A stretch of DNA of 64,000 nt from Enterococcus mundtii (GCF_002947535.1 NZ_PUAP01000022.1:1-64000), one strand, 5' to 3'; positions 32,879 to 40,856 are shown, counted from the stretch's first letter. Program-made: numbers and translations. Notes: generated from the letters alone by a model not told the origin.

Positions 32879-33601
32879 TTACGCTTCATCCCATCGGGGC
32901 TTATTTGATCGTTCTAGCGCTTTTTTCTTTTGATAGGCTTCTTGATCGATTGCCCATTCAGGCAGTGTCTCTCGTCTTCCTGTGCGCTTGTAGCCATTAT
33001 TTATTTTCTTAGGCTCACATTTTTCTTTCCTTGCCCAGCTTCGAATAGTGGCCAGGTAGTTTTTATAAGTTTTACCAGCTGATTCACAATACTCGGATAA
33101 CCGTTCAATCCGTTCTTGATAATCATTAGGGAATTCTGTTTTGAGTTTCTCCATTTGATCATCTGACAAGAGAACATTTTTATACTCTCCGTATTTATGA
33201 CGGATAGGCTTAGCCTTCGATTTTTTCGAAGGCGGTAACTCTCTTATATATTCTTTTGTATTATTAAATGTATTATTAATAGATGTATTATTATCTTGAT
33301 AGATTTCTGGGTGACCCTCACCTAGAATTCTGATATACCTAGCCTCGATTTCTCTACTACCCTCTTTGTACTTTACTTCTCTGTAGATATAACCTCTCTC
33401 TTCGAGAGATTTTAGCCAATTTTGAATTGTCGATTTTCCAACACCATACTGATTTGAAAAGTATTCATTACTAGCCCAGCAATAACCTTTTTCATTACAC
33501 AAAGCTGTGATTTCTCCATAAAGAAGTTTTGCACTAGGTATCAATGAATCGTCATATCTAACATTTGCAGGTATGATAGCGTAATATCCTCTGTGATCCA
33601 C
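32879..33601 (-). CDS. phage replication initiator (HTH_36 / DnaD-like)
   Basis: 240 aa. The N-terminal ~95 residues form a winged helix of the HTH_36 type (LIPSAKLLYGEITALCNEKGYCWASNEYFSNQYGVGKSTIQNWLKSLEERGYI). The C-terminal half (LLSDDQMEKLKTEFPNDYQERIERLSEYCESAGKTYKNYLATIRSWARK) is typical of phage replication initiators in Lactobacillales. GTG start after GGAGGG. Its linker coding sequence contains three 9-bp AT-rich repeats. Confidence 0.82.
   Translation of the reverse strand: MDHRGYYAIIPANVRYDDSLIPSAKLLYGEITALCNEKGYCWASNEYFSNQYGVGKSTIQNWLKSLEERGYIYREVKYKEGSREIEARYIRILGEGHPEIYQDNNTSINNTFNNTKEYIRELPPSKKSKAKPIRHKYGEYKNVLLSDDQMEKLKTEFPNDYQERIERLSEYCESAGKTYKNYLATIRSWARKEKCEPKKINNGYKRTGRRETLPEWAIDQEAYQKKKALERSNKPRWDEA
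33257..33292. repeat. three 9-bp AT-rich repeats inside the replication gene
   Basis: TGTATTATT occurs at 33257-33265, 33269-33277 and 33284-33292 (starts 12 and 15 bp apart). They encode the Asn/Thr-rich linker after the winged helix. Many phage replication origins sit inside their initiator gene, so this is a candidate origin with iterons. Confidence 0.45.
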
Positions 33602-33604
33602 TTT

Positions 33605-34291
33605 TTACCCTCCAATATTTAACTTTTTGATCGTTTCCTGATTTAACTTAATCCCTTTGATTTGATACTTATTTTTAAAATTAGTCACACCTAGTTGATG
33701 TTTTTCTGTGTGGTGTATTCTGCAAAGTCCTGCGTAAGTGTATTCTGAATGATCAATTCTCTTACGTTTCCGTCTACCCAACGCTTTATCGAAGTGATCA
33801 ATGTCAGCTCCTGTTCTTCCACAAATACAACAGACTCTTTTCGTAATACACTTGTAGAAGTAGTATTCTTGATTCGCTGGTAAGATTTCATACCCTTCTT
33901 TAAAAGGAATATGATGTTCAAAGATGAAATCTAAGATGATATTTGCTAGGATGTTTACGTCACTTACAGTTGTATCCGATTCGTCCTTGAGGCTTATTTT
34001 TCGCCCTGTGACACCTTCAAAACGAAAGTAGAAGAATTCCTTCCAGAAGTCCGTTGGCGTGCCTGTATCGATGAATATATCCCCTATGAGCGCATAGATG
34101 AAATTTCTTTGCTGGGCTGTGAAGCGACGTGGATCAATAAAGCGAATTTCAATGATCCGGTCACCTTCATAGCCTTCGTACATCGTTTTAAGTCGTTCGA
34201 TGTTTACTTCTTCGTTGATTGTTGCGCTAATTTCTTGTCCTTTGAAATGCTTTAATATCGCAGAATATGAATCGATTAGCGGTTTAAACAA
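33605..34291 (-). CDS. putative HNH nuclease (HNHc_6-type)
   Basis: 228 aa. The N-terminal part (DPRRFTAQQRNFIYALIGDIF) and the C-terminal cysteine/histidine core (CCICGRTGADIDHFDKA ... GLCRIHHTEKHQLG) match the putative HNHc nuclease family found between DUF1351/ERF and replication genes in many Gram-positive phages. Likely acts in recombination or replication. Confidence 0.82.
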   Translation of the reverse strand: MFKPLIDSYSAILKHFKGQEISATINEEVNIERLKTMYEGYEGDRIIEIRFIDPRRFTAQQRNFIYALIGDIFIDTGTPTDFWKEFFYFRFEGVTGRKISLKDESDTTVSDVNILANIILDFIFEHHIPFKEGYEILPANQEYYFYKCITKRVCCICGRTGADIDHFDKALGRRKRKRIDHSEYTYAGLCRIHHTEKHQLGVTNFKNKYQIKGIKLNQETIKKLNIGG

Positions 34292-34323
34292 TTAAATCAC
34301 TTCTTTATCTTCTGATTCGTTGA

Positions 34324-35208
34324 TCAATTCATCTCAACGGAGTACTCTACACCTAAGCTTTCAATCGTTTGTTTGATAACTGACAGTTGTTTAGCAGTTC
34401 CTGTAATATTTAGAGCAAAGGAATACTTCGGTTCATCGGTGTCTATTTCTTGCGGTGTTCCCACAGCTCTTTCTGGCGTTGCTGTTTGTTTGATTTGTTT
34501 TTCTGTCTTTTCTATTTCTTTCTCTTCTTTTTCTCTTAATTCTTTGACAGCTTGATCTATCTTTGGAAAGATCTGTGCTGCAGTTAGTCCTTCATCAATT
34601 AAAGAGATCCAAGCCCTTGGCTCAAGACCATAAGCTTTTACATAGCTTTCAACCAACGATTTTTGCTGTTCATAGTTTTCTTTTTCTTGTTTTATTGCTG
34701 TGCATTCAGCAATTATTTCTTCTTCAATTTTTTTCGTTAAATTGTTTTTGGCTGTAAAACTTGAAGCATTCAGCCAATTACTTTGGAGGCTGATTTCATT
34801 AGGTTCAATCTCAGCCTTACTTGCTTGTTTTTTGATTAATGCCAAAACAATTGTTTTTCGTTCTTCCTTTGTTTTAGCTTCAAATTCTTTGATTTGGTCA
34901 GCAATACCTTTAGATGCTAGTTTGATCTCATCACTGTAGATTTTGATTTGATTTTCAAATGTAGTGAGAGGTTCACTAAATTCCTTCTTCACTTCTTTTC
35001 TTTTCGAATCGATCAAATCAAAAATTCGATTTAGTTCCGCTCTTGCTTTCTTAGCATCTGCAATATCCTCTTCTTTAAAAATCAAATTTTCAAAACGCTT
35101 AACAGTTGCATTAATTAAATTCGCTAGTTGATCTTCATTGATAATTTCAATTACACTTGGTTGATAATTAACATCAAAGATGACTTCTGTTGATAGTTCA
35201 TTGCTCAT
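34324..35208 (-). CDS. DUF1351 family protein
   Basis: 294 aa, long helical/coiled-coil protein (LANLINATVKRFENLIFKEEDIADAKKARAELNRIFD). DUF1351 genes accompany ssDNA-annealing genes in phages; exact role unknown, possibly a partner of the ERF recombinase encoded just upstream. One-nt gap from the ERF gene. Confidence 0.82.
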   Translation of the reverse strand: MSNELSTEVIFDVNYQPSVIEIINEDQLANLINATVKRFENLIFKEEDIADAKKARAELNRIFDLIDSKRKEVKKEFSEPLTTFENQIKIYSDEIKLASKGIADQIKEFEAKTKEERKTIVLALIKKQASKAEIEPNEISLQSNWLNASSFTAKNNLTKKIEEEIIAECTAIKQEKENYEQQKSLVESYVKAYGLEPRAWISLIDEGLTAAQIFPKIDQAVKELREKEEKEIEKTEKQIKQTATPERAVGTPQEIDTDEPKYSFALNITGTAKQLSVIKQTIESLGVEYSVEMN

Positions 35209-35889
35209 TTATAAATCCTCCCAAGATGGTTTTTTGACGGTGCGTTTCTGTCGGTTAGGCTCATCATTAAATTTTTGGGCTGCTTTTTTCGCTGAAAGCT
35301 TCAAATAGCCTATCAGATCTGAATAAAATTCATCAGTTACTTGTTCTAAACTATCGAATCCTTTCTTTCCTAGTGAATTCGCAGCAACCACTTCTTTTGG
35401 TAAATTAGTGACATTCGCTATCTCTTCGACATATTTGTCGAAAGTTTTTAAAAATTCTTCACGCAAATTTTTTGCTTCTTTATTTTCTTGCGGCAACGCA
35501 TCCGCATCTTTAGCATCGTCAATTAAATACAGACCGTTTAAAGCATACTTTCGAGCATATGAAGAAGCAGATCCTGTTACTTGGCTATCGTCCATCTTTG
35601 TTCTTGATTCAGCCTCTCTCGCATATGCAGTAATACTTAGCACTTCTTTTCCATCTGTTAATAGTGCGGTTGCTTTAATATAGAAACGATTCCCAATTAC
35701 AACAGGTTCATCTGTAAGTGTCAGTAACAATCCCATTTTTTGATTTAATGGTTTAACAGCTTTTAGGATGTCCTCGCAATTTCTATAGTTATAATTGCCG
35801 TACTCACTATACTGACTTTTAGGAGCTTTCAGCTCATTTTGAACAGAGATCACTTTCTCGTTGAAAGACATTTCATTCATCTCTTTCAT
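35209..35889 (-). CDS. erf: ERF-family single-strand annealing protein
   Basis: 226 aa. NYNYRNCEDILKAVKPL, YAREAESRTKMDDSQVTGSASSYARKYALNGLYLIDD is the ERF signature. It anneals complementary single strands in phage recombination. C-terminal basic tail. Overlaps the upstream gene by 4 nt. Confidence 0.9.
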   Translation of the reverse strand: MKEMNEMSFNEKVISVQNELKAPKSQYSEYGNYNYRNCEDILKAVKPLNQKMGLLLTLTDEPVVIGNRFYIKATALLTDGKEVLSITAYAREAESRTKMDDSQVTGSASSYARKYALNGLYLIDDAKDADALPQENKEAKNLREEFLKTFDKYVEEIANVTNLPKEVVAANSLGKKGFDSLEQVTDEFYSDLIGYLKLSAKKAAQKFNDEPNRQKRTVKKPSWEDL

Positions 35890-36086
35890 ATTTCCACCGG
35901 CTTTCCGACACTACTTTCTATAAACGCTTTTAAATCATCTTCTCGAACATACTCATTATCAATTGAATAAACTGTTTCTCCCGAATAAAGAGGTTCTCCT
36001 TGCCAATCAAATGCTTTAATTTCTGTGGAACAATCAGTTTTGTGATTAGTCAAATATTGATCTAAACTGGAAAGTTCATTCTTCAT
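35886..36086 (-). CDS. small hypothetical protein
   Basis: 66 aa, acidic. WQGEPLYSGETVYSIDNEYVREDDL resembles YqaI-like phage proteins of unknown function. ATG after AAGGAG with a long spacing. Confidence 0.55.
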   Translation of the reverse strand: MKNELSSLDQYLTNHKTDCSTEIKAFDWQGEPLYSGETVYSIDNEYVREDDLKAFIESSVGKPVEI

Positions 36087-36117
36087 ATGCTAAAATCTCC
36101 TTAGATATGTTTTGTAT

Positions 36118-36151
36118 GTGACTCATTGCTTGCCGGCGGAGTCACTTTTTT
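36118..36151 (+). terminator. plus-strand terminator inside the early operon
   Basis: GTGACTC / GAGTCAC perfect 7-bp stem followed by TTTTTTATTT on the plus strand, overlapping the end of the 42-aa gene. On the minus strand there is no T-run, so early genes read through it. Confidence 0.5.
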
Positions 36152-36270
36152 ATTTGTATCCATGCTTTTTGTTTATTGATTAGCTGTTTGCTTAAAATAG
36201 TTGATTTATTGTCATACCACCATCTATCAGCAATCATTTTTCCTTTCTTCAAAGCTTCTTTTCGATTCAT
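36142..36270 (-). CDS. small basic hypothetical protein
   Basis: 42 aa (MNRKEALKKGKMIADRWWYD...). AAAGGAG lies 5 nt before the ATG. It overlaps the end of the preceding membrane-protein gene by 44 nt in another frame. Small, basic, helical; role unknown. Confidence 0.55.
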   Translation of the reverse strand: MNRKEALKKGKMIADRWWYDNKSTILSKQLINKQKAWIQIKK

Positions 36271-36412
36271 ATGTTCTCCTTTCTTTCGAATCTAATAGGT
36301 TTATCAAAACCATTAGACTTGCGAAAATACTTCCTCCCACTACGCTGTAGTGTGCTACTAGTACGAGTAAACCTAAAATGACTCCGATAAAAAGCGTGTC
36401 TGTCTTTTTCAT
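36227..36412 (-). CDS. small membrane protein
   Basis: 61 aa. Two adjacent hydrophobic segments (~7-24, 26-41) and a charged C-terminus. ATG after GGGAG; overlaps the upstream gene by 4 nt. Not recognised. Confidence 0.55.
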   Translation of the reverse strand: MKKTDTLFIGVILGLLVLVAHYSVVGGSIFASLMVLINLLDSKERRTYESKRSFEERKNDC

Positions 36413-36597
36413 AGTCTTATCTCCCTATTTTTAATTTCTAACATTCGTAAATCTTCAAGCTCCATCGCAATCAGCTCTGCTTGTCTATCTGAAAGCTCAT
36501 CGGCTTTTCTAAGCGCTGCACGATCATCTTGTAATTCTTTTCTATGTTGCCTGATAAGATTGAGAATTTGGTGTTCTTGTTGTACTGTGTATGCCAT
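36409..36597 (-). CDS. small coiled-coil hypothetical protein
   Basis: 62 aa, strongly helical (EHQILNLIRQHRKELQDDRAALRKADEL). The start at 36597 follows TAGGAGG; the in-frame ATG at 36651 is upstream of that site. Early operon gene of unknown function. Confidence 0.6.
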   Translation of the reverse strand: MAYTVQQEHQILNLIRQHRKELQDDRAALRKADELSDRQAELIAMELEDLRMLEIKNREIRL

Positions 36598-36655
36598 CAA
36601 CTTACCTCCTATATATCCGTATTCATTATCGAAAATGACGATTCTATCCACGTCA

Positions 36656-36808
36656 TCAAAATTCTGTCGCTAAACTAATGTTAGCTTCTAAAGCTGAACT
36701 AATTTTTTCGATAGTTTGCTCGTTGATTTCAATTTGTTCCTTACTACTTCCAATGGTCTGTAGCAATTCTTTTACTTCTTCTGACATTGCTTTGATTGTG
36801 ATTTCCAT
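36656..36808 (-). CDS. small coiled-coil hypothetical protein
   Basis: 50 aa (MEITIKAMSEEVKELLQTIG...). AGAGGA lies 6 nt before the ATG. Acidic and helical. Lies between the early operon and the plus-strand gene at 36860. Confidence 0.55.
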   Translation of the reverse strand: MEITIKAMSEEVKELLQTIGSSKEQIEINEQTIEKISSALEANISLATEF

Positions 36809-36826
36809 TTTAATTCCTCTTTTCTT

Positions 36827-36835
36827 TGGTATAAT
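36827..36835 (+). promoter_or_regulatory. extended -10 promoter of the 36860 gene
   Basis: TG-G-TATAAT, 24 nt before the ATG at 36860, with no good -35, as is typical of extended -10 promoters. A second identical TGGTATAAT lies at 37652-37660. Confidence 0.55.
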
Positions 36836-36859
36836 TATTTAAAAACTGGTGGTGTATTA

Positions 36860-37558
36860 ATGGATTCATTTACTCTTGAACAATTTAATTCTTACTTAAA
36901 AGAACGAAAGAAAATTATTGAGCCTGCCTTAGAACAAATTCGACAATTTGAAGAAGTGATTGCTCCACAGGTTGAGATAATGAATGCTGCTACTGAAAAT
37001 GTGAAATTAGCAACTGAACATTACGACAAGATTCGTTCCTTAATCCCAGATGTAAAGAAGTTTTATAGCGGTATTACTATTCCCGCTGAACTCAAAAATG
37101 ATGTTCCGATCGAAATTCAACTTACTAATTTGGACTCCAGATTAGTTAAGTTGAAAGAAAAACAAGATTTTACAAAACAGGAAAAAGAAAGTTTGTTATT
37201 AGCGTCGGAATTTATTGCCAATCAGAACATTCAAGAATCCAATGAGATTCGAGATTATCTTAAATCTATGCCCACTTCGCTGTTCGAGGACAATCAAGAA
37301 ATAAGTGATGAAAGTGAGTTGGTATCTAATGAAACTCAAGATTCCGAACACGAAGAAAAAGTTATAAATCAAGATGTCGATCCTTCTTTCTTAGATGTAT
37401 TTTTAAATAAACAGACATTCTACGGATCACTTTCTGACTTTATTTACCAAGCTATTTTTGCAATGGCTTATGGTGTAATTAATGGTGTTACATCACCCAT
37501 GACACTTATGCTAGTTGTTTCGATTCTTTGCAAAATACTTATCAAGCCAAACAAGTGA
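36860..37558 (+). CDS. plus-strand coiled-coil protein with C-terminal membrane anchor
   Basis: 232 aa. The first ~150 residues are helical and charged, an acidic linker follows (~145-175), and the C-terminus has two hydrophobic helices (FIYQAIFAMAYGVINGV and PMTLMLVVSILCKILI). So a cytoplasmic domain tethered to the membrane. GGTGG before the ATG, own extended -10 promoter and own terminator (37619), opposite to the surrounding early operon: a moron. Not recognised; exclusion or defence is a guess. Confidence 0.6.
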   Translation: MDSFTLEQFNSYLKERKKIIEPALEQIRQFEEVIAPQVEIMNAATENVKLATEHYDKIRSLIPDVKKFYSGITIPAELKNDVPIEIQLTNLDSRLVKLKEKQDFTKQEKESLLLASEFIANQNIQESNEIRDYLKSMPTSLFEDNQEISDESELVSNETQDSEHEEKVINQDVDPSFLDVFLNKQTFYGSLSDFIYQAIFAMAYGVINGVTSPMTLMLVVSILCKILIKPNK

Positions 37559-37618
37559 AAATTTAGTTTGTTACACGACCAAATGAACACTACGGAAACA
37601 ATTATTTGTAGTACAACC

Positions 37619-37652
37619 ATCCTAGCCACTCCTTCCGTGCGGGATTATTTTT
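37619..37652 (+). terminator. terminator of the 36860 gene
   Basis: ATCC-ta-GCCAC pairs with GTG-C-GGGAT (bulged) followed by TATTTTT on the plus strand. Confidence 0.5.
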
Positions 37653-37751
37653 GGTATAATTTCCTTATCAGTCAGTGGCCGGCTGAAAACAAAAAGTCAA
37701 ACGACAAAGATGATATAAAGCAAGTTTCTGCCAAAGAAACTATCGCAACTT

Positions 37752-38159
37752 TTAAAAATCTGGGGCTGTAGCTAAAGCTTTGAGGATTTCTGCAACAGTG
37801 CGGATTTCCTCTTTTTTAACAATCTTTTCCAACTTGGTATATACTCGGCTTGCTACGAGGCTTAATCGCTGTTCATAACCTTCAAACGTTGAGTTGTAAA
37901 ATTCAAGTGATTCTTCGTTTGAAACTTCTTTATCTGAAACCTGGGAAACAAAACCTCTCATTTCGTTCTCTCCAATTTTCATCGTGATTAAAATACCTTT
38001 TTCGTTATCCATCATTTTTCTTCCTTTCATTTTTTCGCTATCGATTAAAATTTCCCGAATCGCTTGTTGCACGGCAGACATAATTGCTGGTGTATTTTTT
38101 TCTTCCTGTATTCCTTTTTCCTTCAAAAATTCCTCGTATTTCTTTATGATGCCTTTCAT
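37752..38159 (-). CDS. hypothetical phage early protein
   Basis: 135 aa, helical, acidic. Second gene behind the putative excisionase-like HTH gene, which it overlaps by 4 nt. Not recognised. Confidence 0.55.
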   Translation of the reverse strand: MKGIIKKYEEFLKEKGIQEEKNTPAIMSAVQQAIREILIDSEKMKGRKMMDNEKGILITMKIGENEMRGFVSQVSDKEVSNEESLEFYNSTFEGYEQRLSLVASRVYTKLEKIVKKEEIRTVAEILKALATAPDF

Positions 38160-38392
38160 TTTGATTCCTCCTTTTTAGATACATATTGATATAAAGCAAT
38201 TGAAGAAAACTTCCAATCTTTGCCAATTCGCACTCCAGGAACTTTTCCAAGTTCAGCTTCTTTATGCAAAGTTGGAACACTGACTGTTAAGTAATCAGCT
38301 GCTTGTTTGGAATTCCAGACTTCATTTGGAATGGAATTCTCTGATAACAAAATCTTCAAATCATCTAAATTGACTAAAGCTAGATTAATCAT
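38156..38392 (-). CDS. excisionase-like helix-turn-helix protein
   Basis: 78 aa. WNSKQAADYLTVSVPTLHKEAELGKVPGVRIGKDWKFSS is a MerR/excisionase-type winged helix (HTH_17). ATG after AGGAGG. It could be the phage Xis, but similar proteins also serve as early regulators, and it is 3 kb from the integrase. Confidence 0.7.
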   Translation of the reverse strand: MINLALVNLDDLKILLSENSIPNEVWNSKQAADYLTVSVPTLHKEAELGKVPGVRIGKDWKFSSIALYQYVSKKEESK

Positions 38393-38457
38393 AAAAAATC
38401 CTCCTCTTTCTAAAGTTCATAGATAGTAATAATTGAATAGATAATTCAAAACACCCC

Positions 38458-39207
38458 CTAAATAATTTCTTCTAAATCCATTTGAGGATAATAACCCTCA
38501 GCAATTAATAAGTTGTAAATGAAAATTCTGCCTTTTTGCGTCCATTTAGTATTCATTACAACTTTTAAACTGCCATCGGCCTTTGAGATCTCGCTTGTGT
38601 GCGATTTCGTATAGCTTTGGTTCATATGTTTGCGGTAAAGTATCCACTGACCACCAACTTTGTGTTGCACACCAAAGTGGTTGAGTAATTTATTAAGTGC
38701 AATTGCTGACATTCCGTAATCAGCTGCAATTTGAGAGGTTGCAACAGTGTCTGTCGATGAAAGAATCGTATCCAGATAGCTGATTTTTGGTTCGTATTCA
38801 GCAATTTGTTGTTCGAGGAGTTGATTTTTTTCTTCTAAGTCAGCTGCTAGTCGCAATGCTTGGGCAAAGCTTTGAGGGACGTTTGTGTAGCTTCCAGTTT
38901 TTCTGATTGTTGGAAGGACTTCACTTGTAACCCAACGTTTGAACTTTCTAGCATTTGGCAGCTTGGATTTAAGTATTAAGCTGTATAGCCCTGATTCGTT
39001 GATGATCGTCATGTTTTGTTTTCCTCCAAGGGTGTCCCATTTCGTTACCCCCTTGTCTTCTTCATCCACATGATTTAGGATTGCTTTTTGAGTGTTGCTA
39101 TATCCTAAGACTTCTGCAACGTCTTTACCTACAAAATATGGTTCGTCATCTACTAAGATTGTTCGAACTTCGTTTTGTTCGAAATTAAAAATTTGTGGTT
39201 GATTCAT
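38458..39207 (-). CDS. phage antirepressor (Bro-N plus KilAC domains)
   Basis: 249 aa. The Bro-N domain fills ~10-105 (DVAEVLGYSNTQKAILNHVDEEDKG, SGLYSLILKSKLPNARKFKRWVTSEVLPTIRKTGSY). The C-terminal ~100 residues are a KilAC/ANT domain (TSQIAADYGMSAIALNKLLNHFGVQHKVGGQWIL). Such proteins counter CI-type repression or regulate early genes. ATG after GGAGGC. Confidence 0.9.
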   Translation of the reverse strand: MNQPQIFNFEQNEVRTILVDDEPYFVGKDVAEVLGYSNTQKAILNHVDEEDKGVTKWDTLGGKQNMTIINESGLYSLILKSKLPNARKFKRWVTSEVLPTIRKTGSYTNVPQSFAQALRLAADLEEKNQLLEQQIAEYEPKISYLDTILSSTDTVATSQIAADYGMSAIALNKLLNHFGVQHKVGGQWILYRKHMNQSYTKSHTSEISKADGSLKVVMNTKWTQKGRIFIYNLLIAEGYYPQMDLEEII

Positions 39208-39224
39208 TATGTTGCCTCCATTCT

Positions 39225-39533
39225 CTAATAATCTGGTAAATTATCAAATAATCGTTTTAAAAACGGTCGAATATTCTCGGCATCAAAAATCCATTTACCA
39301 TCTGTATCTTTTTTAGCTAACTTGTTTTTCCGCACATATGGGTCATCGACAATGTACTCCATTATCCACGCTCGTTTTCGACGAGTAATTTTTTCCATGT
39401 CAGCAATAGTTAAAAACTGTGGTCGTAAATAGTGTTCGAACAATTCTTTGAGGTATGAGTCTGCATATTCTTTCCAGTAAGCGTCATCAACCTGAATATC
39501 CACCGTCACTGACTGTTTTTGTTGTGGAAACAT
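39225..39533 (-). CDS. DUF771 family protein
   Basis: 102 aa. ITRRKRAWIMEYIVDDPYVRKNKLAKKDTDGKWIFDAENIRPFLKRL is characteristic of DUF771, a DNA-binding-like family found next to Cro/antirepressor genes in Lactobacillales phages. The ATG at 39533 is preferred over the TTG one codon upstream. Confidence 0.78.
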   Translation of the reverse strand: MFPQQKQSVTVDIQVDDAYWKEYADSYLKELFEHYLRPQFLTIADMEKITRRKRAWIMEYIVDDPYVRKNKLAKKDTDGKWIFDAENIRPFLKRLFDNLPDY

Positions 39534-39536
39534 CAA

Positions 39537-39740
39537 TTACACACCCTTTACTATTACAATCTGTAAATCGTTGGCAATTATACGTTTGTATTCCTGGGCT
39601 TTAGGACCTTTTTGAACACCTTCTACAATTTGCTTGGCGTATGTCGGTGAAGTTCCGATTAATTCTCCAAGGTATTTCCAGGTTTTATCTTGACGTTTCA
39701 TTTGAATCAGGACCATTTCATGAAAATCTTCAATGACCAT
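39537..39740 (-). CDS. Cro-like early repressor
   Basis: 67 aa. DKTWKYLGELIGTSPTYAKQIVEGVQKGPKAQEY forms a helix-turn-helix. First gene of the leftward early operon and divergent from the CI-like gene, so a Cro equivalent by position. GAGGTG before the ATG. Confidence 0.65.
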   Translation of the reverse strand: MVIEDFHEMVLIQMKRQDKTWKYLGELIGTSPTYAKQIVEGVQKGPKAQEYKRIIANDLQIVIVKGV

Positions 39741-40043
39741 AACGTCACCTCATTCCTCATATATTTAAGCTAGGAATATAGCTAGAAATTAAACTAATCG
39801 TTGACATTTAACTAATAAATGTATTAGTATATAGATATAGCTAAATAAGACTTTAAAAAGCCATAAATCAATATTTCTAAGTTTGCCGACCTCGAAAGTT
39901 TGAATTTTATTGGTTCTCTTTAGTTTTGTTTCTAGCTAAATAACCAGCTTATGAATGAAGTATACTAATATTTTTGTTAGTTGTCAACTAAAAGCTAATA
40001 AAAATATTAGCGATATTCTATCTGAGCTTTAAAGGTGATTATA
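39741..40043. promoter_or_regulatory. genetic switch region with multiple operator candidates
   Basis: 303 bp between divergent CI-like and Cro-like genes, very AT-rich. Visible symmetric sites: ACATTTA-N5-TAAATGT (39804-39822), TTAGTTG-T-CAACTAA (39977-39991), the latter nested in CTAATATTTTT ... AAAAATATTAG (39965-40010). TAGCTAAATAA is repeated at 39838 and 39933. A rightward promoter for the CI-like gene is TTGTCA (39981) with an AT-rich -10 near 40004-40010, overlapping the central operator. The leftward promoter is not clear. Confidence 0.6.
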
Positions 40044-40382
40044 ATGGAAATTTTAGTGGAACGGATTAAGCAGCTCTGCAAGTCTAGAAGTATTAGTGTC
40101 TCAGTACTTGAAAACAAAGTAGGCCTCCCGACAAACACGATTTATCAATGGAAAAAAAGAGTACCTGGAACAGATAAGTTAAAAAAAATAGCAGATTATT
40201 TCGACACATCAATTGATTACTTACTAGGACGCACAGACAATCCTAATTCGACACAGGAGCGTGTGCCTGACGACTTAGACAAGATGCTCGACAACGCTAT
40301 GACTTTTGGTGGCAAACCACTGACCGAGATAGACAGAGCGGCAATTCGCGCTTATATAGAAGGTAGACAAAGTTCGAAGTGA
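40044..40382 (+). CDS. CI-like phage repressor (short, XRE family)
   Basis: 112 aa. N-terminal HTH_3 domain (SVSVLENKVGLPTNTIYQWKKRVPGTDKLKKIADYFDTSIDYLLGR) and a short C-terminal part, with no peptidase domain. Maintains lysogeny. Start at 40044 after AAAGGTG. Repressors of this short type are usually inactivated by the ImmA-like peptidase next door rather than by self-cleavage. Confidence 0.85.
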   Translation: MEILVERIKQLCKSRSISVSVLENKVGLPTNTIYQWKKRVPGTDKLKKIADYFDTSIDYLLGRTDNPNSTQERVPDDLDKMLDNAMTFGGKPLTEIDRAAIRAYIEGRQSSK

Positions 40383-40391
40383 GGTGAGTGT

Positions 40392-40796
40392 ATGCAGTTA
40401 TTAGAAAAGGTACTTGATGAATGTGGCGTAGGTATTGCTTATGTTGAAATGGAATCAGATGGCTGCTATATCGAAGAAGAGCATACTATCTTCGTTAACT
40501 GCAGCCTCTCACAAGAAGACAGAAGAAAAACAATTTATCATGAAATAAAGCATGTTGTAGATCACAAAGAATTTATTGAGCTCTACAAGACATTTTATTT
40601 CAGAACTAAAATGGAATATGAAGCTGATCGATTTATGATTGAGAATTTACTCTACGATTTTTTATCTGAATGTCATATCGATCCATATCAAATAAACATT
40701 TTTTCATTTATGGACTACTATGAACTAGATTACAATTGCGAATCTACTATCAGAAATCTTATTTTAGAAATGGTAAGAAACGAAGTTGCCGTTTAA
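40392..40796 (+). CDS. ImmA/IrrE-like metallopeptidase
   Basis: 134 aa. TIYHEIKHVVDH contains the HExxH zinc motif and MEYEADRFMIE supplies the third ligand region (ExxAD). Located 9 nt after the repressor; by analogy with ICEBs1 ImmR/ImmA it would cleave the repressor to induce the prophage. Confidence 0.85.
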   Translation: MQLLEKVLDECGVGIAYVEMESDGCYIEEEHTIFVNCSLSQEDRRKTIYHEIKHVVDHKEFIELYKTFYFRTKMEYEADRFMIENLLYDFLSECHIDPYQINIFSFMDYYELDYNCESTIRNLILEMVRNEVAV

Positions 40797-40819
40797 TTAT
40801 TATTTTTTTGTCTAAAAAA

Positions 40820-40856
40820 CGAACATACATTCTCGAAAAAGAATTCAATATGTTCG
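40820..40856. promoter_or_regulatory. hairpin/split LexA-like palindrome after immA-like gene
   Basis: CGAACATA and TATGTTCG (8 bp each) enclose an inner ATTCT/AGAAT stem. The two outer arms are exactly the halves of the Gram-positive LexA consensus CGAACATATGTTCG, but separated by 21 nt, so LexA binding as such is unlikely. Possible terminator-like structure or operator before the integrase. Confidence 0.35.

Noticed and set aside
33257-33292. CRISPR-like array
   Set aside because: Repeats are 9 bp, spacing 3-6 bp, inside a coding frame; not a CRISPR.
37568-37771. 67-codon plus-strand ORF with TTG start
   Set aside because: No ribosome site, contains a terminator and a promoter-like TGGTATAAT, and overlaps a minus-strand gene.
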